A DNA stretch of 25,856 bases from CAZQEZ01 sp964592475 (lineage in GTDB: Bacteria > Bacteroidota > Bacteroidia > Cytophagales > Cyclobacteriaceae). This document shows positions 7,734 through 16,238 of this stretch, piece by piece (the first letter of the stretch is position 1; each line of letters opens with the position of its first letter). The position numbers and the translations under genes are program-made. Below the pieces are notes generated by a model. That model did no database searches. It saw only the letters and a program-made list of their open reading frames with translations, and was not told where the DNA came from. The DNA lies in assembly GCA_964592475.1 (NCBI GenBank), contig CAZQEZ010000062.1:1-25856 (forward strand), in the 5' to 3' direction.

Positions 7734-10048
7734 TGAAAAAAATTTACTTGTCAATCCTATTATCTACAATATTATTCCAATTTACTGCTGCACAAGATTT
7801 TTATGAAAATAGAAAATTTGAACAATTAGACTACCTTTTAAACACTCCCAATGCTTACAGAGCTGGCTCCGGAGCTCCAGGCTGGAAATATTGGCAGCAA
7901 AAGGCAGATTATGATATAGAGGTAACTTTAAGTGATGAAAACCAGACTATAAAAGGTGATGAAACAATAACCTATCATAATAATTCACCAGATGTCTTGC
8001 ATTACTTATGGTTGCAGCTAGATCAAAATATGAGACAACAAGATTCTGACAGCTACAGCACCAGAACCTCAACTATTAAAAATAAAATGTCTGGAAGCCA
8101 AATAAATCGGATATTAGGTCATGATTTCGATTTGGGCCATAAGATAACATATGTAAAAAGCAAAGATGGTCAATCTTTACCCTTTACTATTCATCGTACT
8201 ATGATGCGCGTAGATTTACCAAAGCCATTAAAGCCCGGTGATAAAATGGTTTTTTCTGTAGGTTGGTGGTACAATATCAACGACCGCAGTGCAGTTGGAG
8301 GTCGTAGTGGTAAAGAATATTTTGAAGAAGATGGAAATTACCTCTATACCATTGCTCAGTGGTTTCCCCGTATGGCGGTTTACGATGACCTTTATGGCTG
8401 GCAAAATAAGCAATTTTTAGGAAGGGGAGAATTTGCCTTGCCATTTGGCGACTATAAAGTAAAAATAACAGTTCCAGCTGACCATATTGTTGCATCTACT
8501 GGTACCCTACAAAATGCTGATGAAATACTTACCGTGAAACAGCAAGAACTTTATGAAAAAGCTAAAACTGCTGACAGTCCGGTGATAATTGTAAGCCAGA
8601 AAGAAGTAGAAGCTAAAGAAAAGAGCAGTACTAAAAATCAAAAAACCTGGATTTATCATGCAGATAGCGTAAGAGATTTTGCCTGGGCTAGTAGCCGCAA
8701 ATTAATTTGGGATGCCATGGGAGTAAACATAAACGGGCGTACAGTGATGGCCATGTCTTATTATCCCAAAGAAGCAAACCCACTGTACGAAAAATATTCA
8801 ACTGAAGTGGTTGCACATACGCTAAGAGTTTACAGTCGCATGACTATTGACTATCCGTACCCGGTAGCAATTTCAGTAGAGGCAAGCAATGGTATGGAAT
8901 ATCCAATGATTTGCTTTAACTATGGCCGGCCTGAAAAGGATGGCACCTATTCAGAAGCTTTGAAGTATGGCATGATTTCGGTAATAATTCATGAAGTAGG
9001 CCACAACTTTTTCCCGATGATAATCAATTCTGATGAGAGACAATGGACCTGGATGGATGAAGGATTAAACACTTTTTGTCAGTTTGTTGCAGAACAAGAA
9101 TGGGATGAGAATTATCCGTCTCGGCGAGGCCCTGCCGCAAATATTGTTTATTATATGAAAGGTGATAAAGATGGTATGGTACCGGTAATGACAAACTCTG
9201 AACAAGTAAAACAATTCGGAGAAAATGCTTATGCCAAAGTAGCAACCGCTCTAAATATTTTACGCGAATCGGTGATGGGGCGCGACCTTTTTGATTTTGC
9301 CTTTAAAACCTATGCTCACCGATGGGCATTTAAGCATCCAAAGCCTGAAGATTTTTTCCGTACAATGGAAGATGCCAGTGCCTTCGACCTCGATTGGTTT
9401 TGGAAGGGGTGGTTTTATACCACTGATCATGTAGATTTAGCAATAGCTGATGTGGATTATTACAAACTAAGTACCATGAATCCAGCCGTTGAAAATCCTC
9501 TTGCAAAGACTAAAGAAGAGGCTCGTAAGAAACACATATCACAAGTCTACAACCAGGGTATAGAAAAAGTGGTGGAAACTAACCCTGATATGAAAGATTT
9601 TTATAACAATTATGATGAATTTGAGGTAACTGACAAACAAATATCAAAATACAAAAGCTTTGTAGCTTCTTTAGACGAAGATGAAAAAAAACTTTTAAAT
9701 GCTGATTATAATTTTTATGAGATCACATTTAAAAATATTGGAGGTCTGGTAATGCCCCTTATTATCGAGTTTACCTTTCGGGATGATTCAAAAGTTGTGC
9801 AAAAAATACCAGCAGAAATTTGGCGCTACAACACTGAAGAGATCAATAAGGTATTTGCATTTGAAAAAGAATTAAAACAAGTAGTTTTAGATCCTTTTAG
9901 GGAAACTGCTGATACCCAAATTGAAAATAATTTCTTCCCCCGCCAGTATATACCCACCAGGTTTGAAATGTATAAAAATAGAAAGGGCGACAGAAGAAGC
10001 CGATACGGAGGATCTAACCCAATGCAGGAAGCTAAAAAGAAAAAGTGA
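7733..10048 (+). CDS. Secreted M1 family metallopeptidase
   Basis: A 771-residue zinc peptidase. The start is the ATG at 7733, which shares one base with the hupE-like stop (TAATG) and gives a clean signal peptide (MKKIYLSILLSTILFQFTAA, cut near residue 20). The M1 hallmarks are the exopeptidase-type motif GMEYP (387-391, in place of GAMEN), HEVGH (zinc ligands His420 and His424, catalytic Glu421) and the third ligand Glu443 in WMDEGLNTF. An N-terminal beta-sandwich precedes the catalytic domain and a long helical region follows; the C-terminus ends KKKK. The protein is likely periplasmic or cell-surface and trims peptides, or acts on one specific partner. Coupling to a HupE-like membrane protein is unusual for a digestive peptidase and suggests a dedicated role. 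Confidence 0.93.
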   Translation: MKKIYLSILLSTILFQFTAAQDFYENRKFEQLDYLLNTPNAYRAGSGAPGWKYWQQKADYDIEVTLSDENQTIKGDETITYHNNSPDVLHYLWLQLDQNMRQQDSDSYSTRTSTIKNKMSGSQINRILGHDFDLGHKITYVKSKDGQSLPFTIHRTMMRVDLPKPLKPGDKMVFSVGWWYNINDRSAVGGRSGKEYFEEDGNYLYTIAQWFPRMAVYDDLYGWQNKQFLGRGEFALPFGDYKVKITVPADHIVASTGTLQNADEILTVKQQELYEKAKTADSPVIIVSQKEVEAKEKSSTKNQKTWIYHADSVRDFAWASSRKLIWDAMGVNINGRTVMAMSYYPKEANPLYEKYSTEVVAHTLRVYSRMTIDYPYPVAISVEASNGMEYPMICFNYGRPEKDGTYSEALKYGMISVIIHEVGHNFFPMIINSDERQWTWMDEGLNTFCQFVAEQEWDENYPSRRGPAANIVYYMKGDKDGMVPVMTNSEQVKQFGENAYAKVATALNILRESVMGRDLFDFAFKTYAHRWAFKHPKPEDFFRTMEDASAFDLDWFWKGWFYTTDHVDLAIADVDYYKLSTMNPAVENPLAKTKEEARKKHISQVYNQGIEKVVETNPDMKDFYNNYDEFEVTDKQISKYKSFVASLDEDEKKLLNADYNFYEITFKNIGGLVMPLIIEFTFRDDSKVVQKIPAEIWRYNTEEINKVFAFEKELKQVVLDPFRETADTQIENNFFPRQYIPTRFEMYKNRKGDRRSRYGGSNPMQEAKKKK

Positions 10049-10178
10049 TTTTGATGGATTGGAATTAACAGATTTAAACGTTTCAAATCAGAATCAAAAA
10101 AAACGTGAGCATTTTTATAACTAATCCGTGAAGGCATAACATCTAAGTCATCCATGGTGAAATTATCTGTCGTTTGCC

Positions 10179-10228
10179 TTAAGAATGACTCCTGGTTGCT
10201 TTCTTAATAATTTTATCTTTTTTCTACT
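10179..10228 (+). terminator. Possible terminator after the M1 peptidase gene
   Basis: TTAAGAA (10179-10185) pairs with TTCTTAA (10201-10207) across a 15-nt loop and is followed by a T-rich stretch running into the convergent S9 peptidase gene. The stem is weak. The 175-nt gap between the two convergent genes holds nothing else I recognise. Confidence 0.3.
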
Positions 10229-12227
10229 CAAACTCTTGAGGATCAACCGGTGCTTCCAAATCGTAATCTTCACCTTTCAAATATTTACCAAACCAACGTA
10301 ATTGACGTAATGTGTAATCCAATCTGGCAGTAGCATTCCTGTTGCCGTGTCCTTCGCCAGGATAAAGAACTAACCTAACAGGTGTATCAGTTCTCACTTT
10401 TATGTGACGGTACAACTCAATAGATTGACTCGGATGTACTCGTGTATCTTCTGCCCCGGCCATGATCAGCAAAGGTGTTTTAGCTTGACCAGCATAAAAT
10501 ATAGGACTTCTTTCCAAAAAGAAATCATAGTCATCCCAAACGCGTTTGCGCGCATGCACCAGAAAAAGCTCTTCCGGAATATCACTTGTTCCCCATTTGG
10601 AAATATTATTGCTGATACCCACGAACATTACCCCGGCAGCAAACTTGTCCGTATAGCGTGTACTTAGCCACCCTGTTGCATATCCGCCATATGAACCTCC
10701 TGTAACACCTACTCTATTTTCATCTACAATTCCCTCTTCTATAAGGTAATCAACCCCAGCGACAATATCATCAAATTCAGCTCCAGCCAGATCAACTTGA
10801 CTACTCTTAGCAAAAGCCTCTCCCCTTCCTGTACTACCTCTATAATTGGGGTAAAACACAACATAACCTAATGGCGTGGCCATTTGTCCGGGAGAGGAAT
10901 AATAAGTGAGCCATCCATTGTCGTAATGTGCTTCTGGACCACCATGCACTACTGTGATTAAAGGATACTCTTTGCCTTTCTGATAATCTAAAGGGTACAT
11001 TACTATACCTTCTATTTCAGTGCCATCATCAGTGGAGTATTTAATTATTTCTTGTTTGCCTAGCGCTTTATCCTTTAACCACGGATTGGAATTGGTCAAT
11101 CTTTCCAGCTTATTATCTCCTTTTTTCATAAAATACACTTCGGTAGGATGCTGAGGTGTTTCAGCTAAAAATGCATAGTAACCATTTGCCGAGCGACTAA
11201 AATCTTCTAAAACAGGCCCTTCGTTTATTAGCGTTTTAAAATTCTTTCCGTTGGATTTTATTGATCCAAAAACTGAGGTTACTCCTTGGCTAGCAATAAA
11301 CTCCATATTATCATTATCTAACCATCTAAAAGACTCAAATTGACCTTTGAAATCGGGTTGTAGGTTTGAAGGTTCGACTCCCTGAACTGAAACCACAAAC
11401 AATCGTCCGTCAATAGGGTCATGAATATCGGCACCACCAATAAAAGCTAACTGTTTGCCATCCGGACTAAAATCGAATGATCCCAGTTTCCCTTCATGAG
11501 TAACAATATTGATTTTTTCAAGGGTATTCGTATTAATGAAGTGAATTTTTTGCTTCATGTATTGATCGTCTACATTTGGTGTTGGAGATATACCTGCCGC
11601 TATTCTACTGGCATCTGGACTAATTGCAATTGCATGAAAATAGCCCTCTACATTTAATTTTTCAACCTCATTTTTCTTTAAATCGACAATATATCCATGC
11701 TTAAACGTTCGATTTTCTTCGTATAGTTCTGGTTGGTAGGGTAATATATTCTCTTTTTCATCCTGCTTTTTGGTTTCATTCGCTATAAATGCAAATGTAT
11801 TACCATCTACAGCCCAATCGTAGCTGGTTATATCCGTTTCAAATTCAAAAAGCTTCACCGCTTCTCCTCCAGTCAGGCTAAACTCGTATAATGAAGTTGA
11901 TTTATCCTCGTCCATCTTTTCTAAAAAAGTAATGGTATTTTTGCCAGGCCTGAAAGCTATATTACTGATGCTGCCACGAGTGTAAAAAGGTAGCACAATT
12001 CCGGTTTTTGGATTAACCGTATACAGTTTATAGCTTGCAGCTTCATTTTTCTCTAAAGGATTTGCCTGCTCTGAAATAAGATAGGCGATATGGTTTCCAT
12101 CCTCACTTATTTTTACATCAGCCACAGTAGATATTTTTGCTATATCTAAAGGAGTTAATACTTTGGATTGAGAAAATAAAGTTGCAGCATTGAAAATTAG
12201 AAATACTGATAAAAAAATTTGTCTCAT
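10224..12227 (-). CDS. S9 family peptidase (prolyl-oligopeptidase type), secreted
   Basis: A 667-residue serine peptidase with a signal peptide (MRQIFLSVFLIFNAATLFSQ). An N-terminal WD40-like beta-propeller (about 30-380, with repeats such as FSPDGKQLAFIGG) precedes a C-terminal alpha/beta hydrolase. The catalytic triad is Ser512 in GGSYGGYATGW, Asp594 in GAEDTRVHPSQ and His627 in PGEGHGN. HGGPEAHY near 428-435 would form the oxyanion loop. The architecture fits acylaminoacyl-peptidase or dipeptidyl-peptidase relatives that cut short peptides in the periplasm. It is convergent with the M1 peptidase gene, so two exported peptidases lie side by side and could act in sequence. The exact specificity (Pro/Ala or acyl-amino acid) is not readable. 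Confidence 0.92.
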   Translation of the reverse strand: MRQIFLSVFLIFNAATLFSQSKVLTPLDIAKISTVADVKISEDGNHIAYLISEQANPLEKNEAASYKLYTVNPKTGIVLPFYTRGSISNIAFRPGKNTITFLEKMDEDKSTSLYEFSLTGGEAVKLFEFETDITSYDWAVDGNTFAFIANETKKQDEKENILPYQPELYEENRTFKHGYIVDLKKNEVEKLNVEGYFHAIAISPDASRIAAGISPTPNVDDQYMKQKIHFINTNTLEKINIVTHEGKLGSFDFSPDGKQLAFIGGADIHDPIDGRLFVVSVQGVEPSNLQPDFKGQFESFRWLDNDNMEFIASQGVTSVFGSIKSNGKNFKTLINEGPVLEDFSRSANGYYAFLAETPQHPTEVYFMKKGDNKLERLTNSNPWLKDKALGKQEIIKYSTDDGTEIEGIVMYPLDYQKGKEYPLITVVHGGPEAHYDNGWLTYYSSPGQMATPLGYVVFYPNYRGSTGRGEAFAKSSQVDLAGAEFDDIVAGVDYLIEEGIVDENRVGVTGGSYGGYATGWLSTRYTDKFAAGVMFVGISNNISKWGTSDIPEELFLVHARKRVWDDYDFFLERSPIFYAGQAKTPLLIMAGAEDTRVHPSQSIELYRHIKVRTDTPVRLVLYPGEGHGNRNATARLDYTLRQLRWFGKYLKGEDYDLEAPVDPQEFE

Positions 12228-12367
12228 GTTGTTAATTAATTTTTTGTATTACAATAGGAAGATTAACTAATTTGGGTAATAATTTGTTAATGCATCCTTT
12301 AGGATCAAGGTTAAACCTGCAGGAAAGAGTATCCGTAAAATATTTAAAGCTCATAACTTTTAGTATT

Positions 12368-12670
12368 ATGTTTGGAGGAGGTGCAGGACACATTTTCGAT
12401 ATGATAGCCAGGAACAAGGCTAATCAGGATTTATGCAAAAACAAAAGCCGATTTCATAAAGATTTTTTCAAATTTGACCACGAAATGTCAGCCAAGCGTC
12501 AAAATCTAATATAGAAAATTAAACCAATAACTATCCATAGAAAAGAAGAGATCAAACAAGAAGTTTTGGCAGATCAAAAAATGGAAAATACCAAATTAGT
12601 AATAATACTTATTGCATCCCTAATAATAAATTTTTGGAATAATTGGCTATTTTTCTCTTTTTTCTCTTAA
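12368..12670 (+). pseudogene. Small conserved membrane protein gene interrupted by in-frame TAG
   Basis: The frame starting at ATG 12368 (MFGGGAGHIFDMIARNKANQ) runs 48 residues to TAG at 12512-12514. It then continues open in the same frame for another 51 codons (KIKPITIHRKEEIKQ... to a final hydrophobic helix KLVIILIASLIINFW) and ends at TAA 12668-12670. Read through, it gives about 100 residues: a Gly-rich, basic N-terminus, a charged middle and a C-terminal transmembrane helix. This matches what I recall of a small Bacteroidota family starting GGGxGHxFDMI...N..L...K..F, followed by EEL..IK and a tail anchor. The TAG would be a single-base change of a Tyr-type codon. It is either a recent nonsense mutation, two separate small ORFs (the second with ATG at 12581, 29 residues) or readthrough. 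The 467-nt gap between neighbouring genes holds little else. Confidence 0.55.
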
Positions 12671-12694
12671 TGCAAGCATGATTACAAATTTTGA

Positions 12695-13738
12695 TTAAAT
12701 CCTCTCAAGCATCAAGGGGTAAGTTTTGCCCGAAAGCCATTGAGGCACATACAAATTACCATCATTGTCTACACAAACGTCATGTGGACTCAAAAAAGTC
12801 TGGTTGTCGTAGACAGGTTCTTGTAAAACACCTTTATTATATGTTGGCTGTGAGCCACCTGGTAAAGAAATAACCTGATCATTGACATCCAGAACAGCAA
12901 GCATACCATCGTAGGACCACCATGATTTTGTTATTATCACAGCAAAATAAAGATTCTCACCTTTTAAAACTGGTCGGCAAATCCAACAGCCAGGTAATTT
13001 TACAGTTTCTTTGTGTTTACCATCAAGGGTAAACTTTTTAAATTCTTGCTTTGAACGCGAGGTAATTAATAATTGAGGTTCTTGCGGATTTCTGGAATCA
13101 AAAGCAATACCATGACAACAATCAAATTGATCCTCTGCGTCTCCTTTACCACCAAAATGAGACAGATATTTGCCTTTGGCATCAAATCGTGTTATATAAT
13201 TTTGACCATATCCATCAGCTACGTAAATATCGCCGTTGGGCGTTACAGTTGTTTCAGTTGGTTTATACGGCTTCTTATCATGGTAAGCAGCCACTTCAGA
13301 AGGAAAATCAAGTTCCAAAACCTTTTTACCAGTTAGTGTAGTTTTTACTACCTTGCCAAAATCGGTATCTGTAATGTACAAAAACTCCTCTTCACCTTCT
13401 TGATTAATAGTTAACCCATGGGCTCCGGAAAAATTAAGCGTCCAGGTATCTAAAACTTTTCCTGATTTGTCATAGATAATAATATTATTTTGGGTATGGT
13501 TTGTCAACATGATGAGCCTGCCCTGAAGATCCATTACCATTTCATGACAATCTTTTATTGGCACGATAGTAGGCTCCAGGTCTCCCCATTGTTTATTTAC
13601 CCGATAACTAAAATTACCGTGCCCCACCACCGGTAAGTTTTTACTTTTTGTAGTTATAATATTGAATGAAGAAGGTGATGCCACACCTACTCCAGCTGCC
13701 AAAGCCGACTTGCTAATAAAATCTCTTCTGTTAATCAT
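12695..13738 (-). CDS. Tat-exported six-bladed beta-propeller (NHL-like) protein
   Basis: A 347-residue protein beginning MINRRDFISKSALAAGVGVA, a twin-arginine export signal (Arg4-Arg5) followed by a short hydrophobic stretch. The mature part is a chain of beta-propeller blades of NHL/SMP-30 type (for example GRLIMLTNHTQNNIIIYDKSG, GDIYVADGYGQNYITRFDAKG, GNLYVPQW). It contains His- and Cys-bearing motifs at blade entrances (KDCHEM, SGAHGL, DCCHGIAF, SPHDVC) that could bind a metal. Export by Tat implies folding before secretion, perhaps with a cofactor. Related proteins are annotated as 6-bladed beta-propeller or lyase-like proteins with unknown substrates. It is 62 nt upstream on the minus strand of no clear partner and seems to be a single transcription unit. 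Confidence 0.8.
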   Translation of the reverse strand: MINRRDFISKSALAAGVGVASPSSFNIITTKSKNLPVVGHGNFSYRVNKQWGDLEPTIVPIKDCHEMVMDLQGRLIMLTNHTQNNIIIYDKSGKVLDTWTLNFSGAHGLTINQEGEEEFLYITDTDFGKVVKTTLTGKKVLELDFPSEVAAYHDKKPYKPTETTVTPNGDIYVADGYGQNYITRFDAKGKYLSHFGGKGDAEDQFDCCHGIAFDSRNPQEPQLLITSRSKQEFKKFTLDGKHKETVKLPGCWICRPVLKGENLYFAVIITKSWWSYDGMLAVLDVNDQVISLPGGSQPTYNKGVLQEPVYDNQTFLSPHDVCVDNDGNLYVPQWLSGKTYPLMLERI

Positions 13739-13800
13739 AATTTTCGGGTTTTACAGTAAAATCGTTTTTAATAGTAAAATAGGACTTTTATATAAAGAAG

Positions 13801-14145
13801 CTATTCTCGTTCCTTAGTTAAACTGTCAAATATATAAACAATGATGGATAAAATAAGACTAAATGCCAATGCCCACCAAAAATTAGCCACCTCAAATCCC
13901 GGAACTAGCCAATCAGCAAAAAGTATAATTACTGCATTAATTACCAATAAAAATAATCCCATAGAAAAAACGGTTATTGGAATAGTAAGAATAACTAATA
14001 ATGGCTTAAGGGTGGCATTGAGTAATGCTAATACCGCTGCCAAAATTATTGCTGTGAGAAATGTATCTACTGCTACTCCGGGTAACAAATAAGAAGCTAT
14101 GATAACAGCAATGGCTGCGAAAATTAATTTGATAACAAAATTCAT
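13801..14145 (-). CDS. Phage holin family (PF04020-type) small membrane protein
   Basis: A 114-residue protein with four transmembrane helices (MNFVIKLIFAAIAVIIASYL, then segments around LLNATLKPLLVILTIPITVF, LLVINAVIILFADWLVPGF and WWALAFSLILSIIVYIF). It fits the widespread 'phage holin family' proteins (mycobacteriophage holin superfamily IV type), which are chromosomal in most bacteria and of unproven function. I chose the ATG at 14145; a start 12 codons upstream exists but adds a poor N-terminus (MPYIYLLNQLYI). There is no phage gene nearby, so the name should not be read as a sign of a prophage. It is divergent from ypdA. Confidence 0.8.
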   Translation of the reverse strand: MNFVIKLIFAAIAVIIASYLLPGVAVDTFLTAIILAAVLALLNATLKPLLVILTIPITVFSMGLFLLVINAVIILFADWLVPGFEVANFWWALAFSLILSIIVYIFDSLTKERE

Positions 14146-14206
14146 GATATACAATTGATTTAAAAGGTAAATATAAGGCAATTTTTACTGTTCTTTAAAA
14201 GGTTTT

Positions 14207-14214
14207 TATCTTTG
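14207..14214 (+). promoter_or_regulatory. Promoter -7 box of ypdA
   Basis: TATCTTTG fits TAnnTTTG exactly, 20 nt before the ATG at 14235, which implies a very short leader. No clear -33 TTG is seen upstream. Confidence 0.45.
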
Positions 14215-14234
14215 CAAAAATAAATAAATTATTC

Positions 14235-15209
14235 ATGTATGATTTAATAATAGTTGGCGGCGGACCATGTGGACTTGCATGCGCCATAGAAGCAGAAAAA
14301 AGCAATCTAAATTATCTATTAATTGAGAAGGGGGGAATAACTGAATCTATCAGAAGATATCCAATAAACATGGTTTTCTTCTCCACTTCTGAAAATATAG
14401 AAATAGGTAAAGTACCTTTTGTATCTATGGGCATGCGCCCCAACCGAATAGAAGCTTTAAAATATTATCGCAAAGTTGTTGATTTCTACGACCTGAAAAT
14501 TCAATTATTCACTACAGTAGAAAACATAAAAAAAGACTCCAACAGCTTCACCTTAGATACTAATAAAGGGAAATTTAAATCAGCAAAAGTAGTGCTGGCT
14601 ACCGGGTATTATGATATTCCACGGTATTTAAATATTCCGGGAGAAGACCTTCCTCACGTGAGCCATTACTACGATGAAGCTTACCAATATACTCGCAGCA
14701 AAGTGCTGGTAGTTGGTGGGGCTAATTCCGCTATTGAAGCAGCACTGGATTTATATAGAAATGGCGCTGAGGTCACATTGGTTCATATGTTTGATGAACT
14801 AGATCACCGGGCAAAGTATTGGATTGTTCCAGATTTAATTAACAGAATTAAAAAAGAAGAAGTAAGAGCCTATTTCAAATCAGCAGTGACAGAAATTGAA
14901 GAAGGAAAAGTAAAAATTAAAAACCTTAAAAATCAGGAAGAAAGTGAAATTGAAATAGATTTTGTTTTTTTAATGACCGGCTATCGGCCTGATGCTGATT
15001 TTTTGCAAAAGGTCGGTATTAGATTAAACGGCGAATTTTTAATTCCTGATATTAATTCAGACTCTTATGAGTCAAATATTTCTGGTATATACTTAGCCGG
15101 TTCTATTATTGGCGGTGAAGAAACAGCAAAAATATTCATTGAAAATGGTAAAGAACATGGAAAAGTAATTATACACGACATCATAAAACAAAAAGAAAAG
15201 GCAGGATAG
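14235..15209 (+). CDS. ypdA: YpdA family putative bacillithiol disulfide reductase
   Basis: A 324-residue flavoprotein of thioredoxin-reductase-like fold. The FAD motif VGGGPCGLACAIEAE carries Cys12, the position of the conserved active-site Cys in YpdA proteins. It is followed by the family signature RYPINMVFFSTSENIEIG, the NADPH motif VVGGANSAIEAALDL (about 157-171), and the C-terminal FAD-binding GIYLAGSIIGGEETAKIFIENG. YpdA reduces bacillithiol disulfide with NADPH, keeping the cytoplasmic thiol pool reduced; many Bacteroidota make bacillithiol. No bacillithiol synthesis gene (bshA, bshB or bshC) is in the window. Upstream lies a clear -7 box; 97 nt downstream is an unrelated lipoprotein gene with its own possible promoter. 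Confidence 0.92.
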   Translation: MYDLIIVGGGPCGLACAIEAEKSNLNYLLIEKGGITESIRRYPINMVFFSTSENIEIGKVPFVSMGMRPNRIEALKYYRKVVDFYDLKIQLFTTVENIKKDSNSFTLDTNKGKFKSAKVVLATGYYDIPRYLNIPGEDLPHVSHYYDEAYQYTRSKVLVVGGANSAIEAALDLYRNGAEVTLVHMFDELDHRAKYWIVPDLINRIKKEEVRAYFKSAVTEIEEGKVKIKNLKNQEESEIEIDFVFLMTGYRPDADFLQKVGIRLNGEFLIPDINSDSYESNISGIYLAGSIIGGEETAKIFIENGKEHGKVIIHDIIKQKEKAG

Positions 15210-15234
15210 ACCATCATATATTTTTACTTACTTA

Positions 15235-15266
15235 TTGCAACTCCCAAATAAAATTAGCTATATTGG
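15235..15266 (+). promoter_or_regulatory. Possible promoter of the sugar-isomerase-like lipoprotein gene
   Basis: TTG (15235-15237), 21 nt, then TATATTGG (15259-15266). The -7 box has one mismatch to TAnnTTTG. The start codon is at 15307. Confidence 0.35.
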
Positions 15267-15306
15267 CACATTAATTTATTGTCAGCTAAAAAATTTTAAA
15301 AGTATC

Positions 15307-16158
15307 ATGAAAAAACTAAATAATTTATTCATCGCAGGCTTTGCTTTTCTTTTGGCTTTTGCCTGTGAGCAGCCTGAGAATGAGAAAAAGGACATTGGCA
15401 TTCAATTATGGTCAGTAAAAGAAGCCATGAAATCTGATCCAGTTGGTACCATTCAAAAACTAGGCGAAATGGGCTACACCTTTGTAGAACCCGCTGGTTA
15501 CAGCGATGGAAAATTTTATAATATGCAACCTACTGAATTTAAAAAATTAGTGGAAGATAATGGTATGCGAATACTAAGTTCACATACCGGAAAAGCCTTA
15601 CCGGACTCAACTAATTTGGATGAAATCATGACTTGGTGGGATGATGCAATTGCCGCGCATAAAGAACTGGGAGTTACTTACCTGGTACAACCATTTATGG
15701 GAAGTGCCGGATATGACAGCCTGGAAGGACTGGAAAATTACGTTAATTATTTTAATTCCATAGGAGAAAAAGCGCAATCCGCCGGAATTCAATTTGGCTA
15801 TCACAATCATGCTAAAGAGTTCAGTGAATTGGAAGGGCAAATCATTTACGACTATATGCTGGAGAACACCGATCCTGAAAAAGTATTTTTTCAATTAGAT
15901 CTTTACTGGATTAAAGAAGGTGGTAAAGAAGCGGTAAATTATTTTGAAAAATACCCCGGTAGATTTAAGCTTTGGCATGTAAAAGATGAAGCAGAATTAG
16001 GTGCCAGTGGAGAAATGGATTTTGCCCCTATTTTTGCTAAGAAAGAACAAGCAGGCTTAGAAGCAATTATAGTAGAAGTGGAAGATTATAATTACGAGCC
16101 AATAGTAAGTGTAGAAAAAAGTTTGGAATATTTGCAGAATGCAGATTTTGTAGATTAA
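15307..16158 (+). CDS. Lipoprotein sugar phosphate isomerase/epimerase-like protein (TIM barrel)
   Basis: A 283-residue protein. I start it at ATG 15307 because this gives a textbook lipoprotein signal (MKKLNNLFIAGFAFLLAFAC, lipid-modified Cys20); the TTG 24 codons upstream would bury it. The mature part is an AP-endonuclease-2-type TIM barrel: IGIQLWSV at the first strand, a metal-site series with GYHNHAKEF (His), FQLDLYWIKEGG (Asp), FKLWHVKD (His, Asp) and IIVEVEDY (Glu). These enzymes normally work on cytosolic sugars, but the lipobox places this one in the envelope, which fits the Bacteroidota exported branch that may act on oxidised or ketosugars in the periplasm. The substrate is unknown. 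It is the second protein of this superfamily in the window. Confidence 0.88.
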   Translation: MKKLNNLFIAGFAFLLAFACEQPENEKKDIGIQLWSVKEAMKSDPVGTIQKLGEMGYTFVEPAGYSDGKFYNMQPTEFKKLVEDNGMRILSSHTGKALPDSTNLDEIMTWWDDAIAAHKELGVTYLVQPFMGSAGYDSLEGLENYVNYFNSIGEKAQSAGIQFGYHNHAKEFSELEGQIIYDYMLENTDPEKVFFQLDLYWIKEGGKEAVNYFEKYPGRFKLWHVKDEAELGASGEMDFAPIFAKKEQAGLEAIIVEVEDYNYEPIVSVEKSLEYLQNADFVD

Positions 16159-16180
16159 AAGATTAAAAGATTAAAAAAGA
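16154..16180. repeat. Short GATTAAAA tandem repeat
   Basis: Three near-copies of GATTAAAA overlap the end of the lipoprotein gene. Read on the minus strand they form the T-rich tail after the 16181-16218 hairpin. Confidence 0.5.
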
Positions 16181-16218
16181 GAAAGCCTTTATTCCTAATA
16201 ATAGGAAGAAAGGCTTTC
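16181..16218. terminator. Strong hairpin terminator shared by convergent genes
   Basis: GAAAGCCTTT pairs with AAAGGCTTTC (10 bp). After one mismatch, TTCCTA pairs with TAGGAA around a 4-nt loop. It lies between the stop of the lipoprotein gene (16158, plus) and the stop of the small Lys-rich gene (16239, minus). The minus-strand reading is followed by a T-rich tract, so it is a good intrinsic terminator in that direction; the plus-strand tail is poorer in T. Confidence 0.8.
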
Positions 16219-16238
16219 TATACCAATCAAATATTTAG

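Noticed and set aside
9826..10155. 109-codon minus-strand frame at the end of the M1 peptidase gene
   Set aside because: It is mostly antisense to the well-supported peptidase C-terminus, and its first 30 residues match nothing I recognise.
13801..14145. Prophage suggested by the 'phage holin family' name
   Set aside because: No phage structural, integrase or lysis gene is near; this family is a common chromosomal membrane protein.
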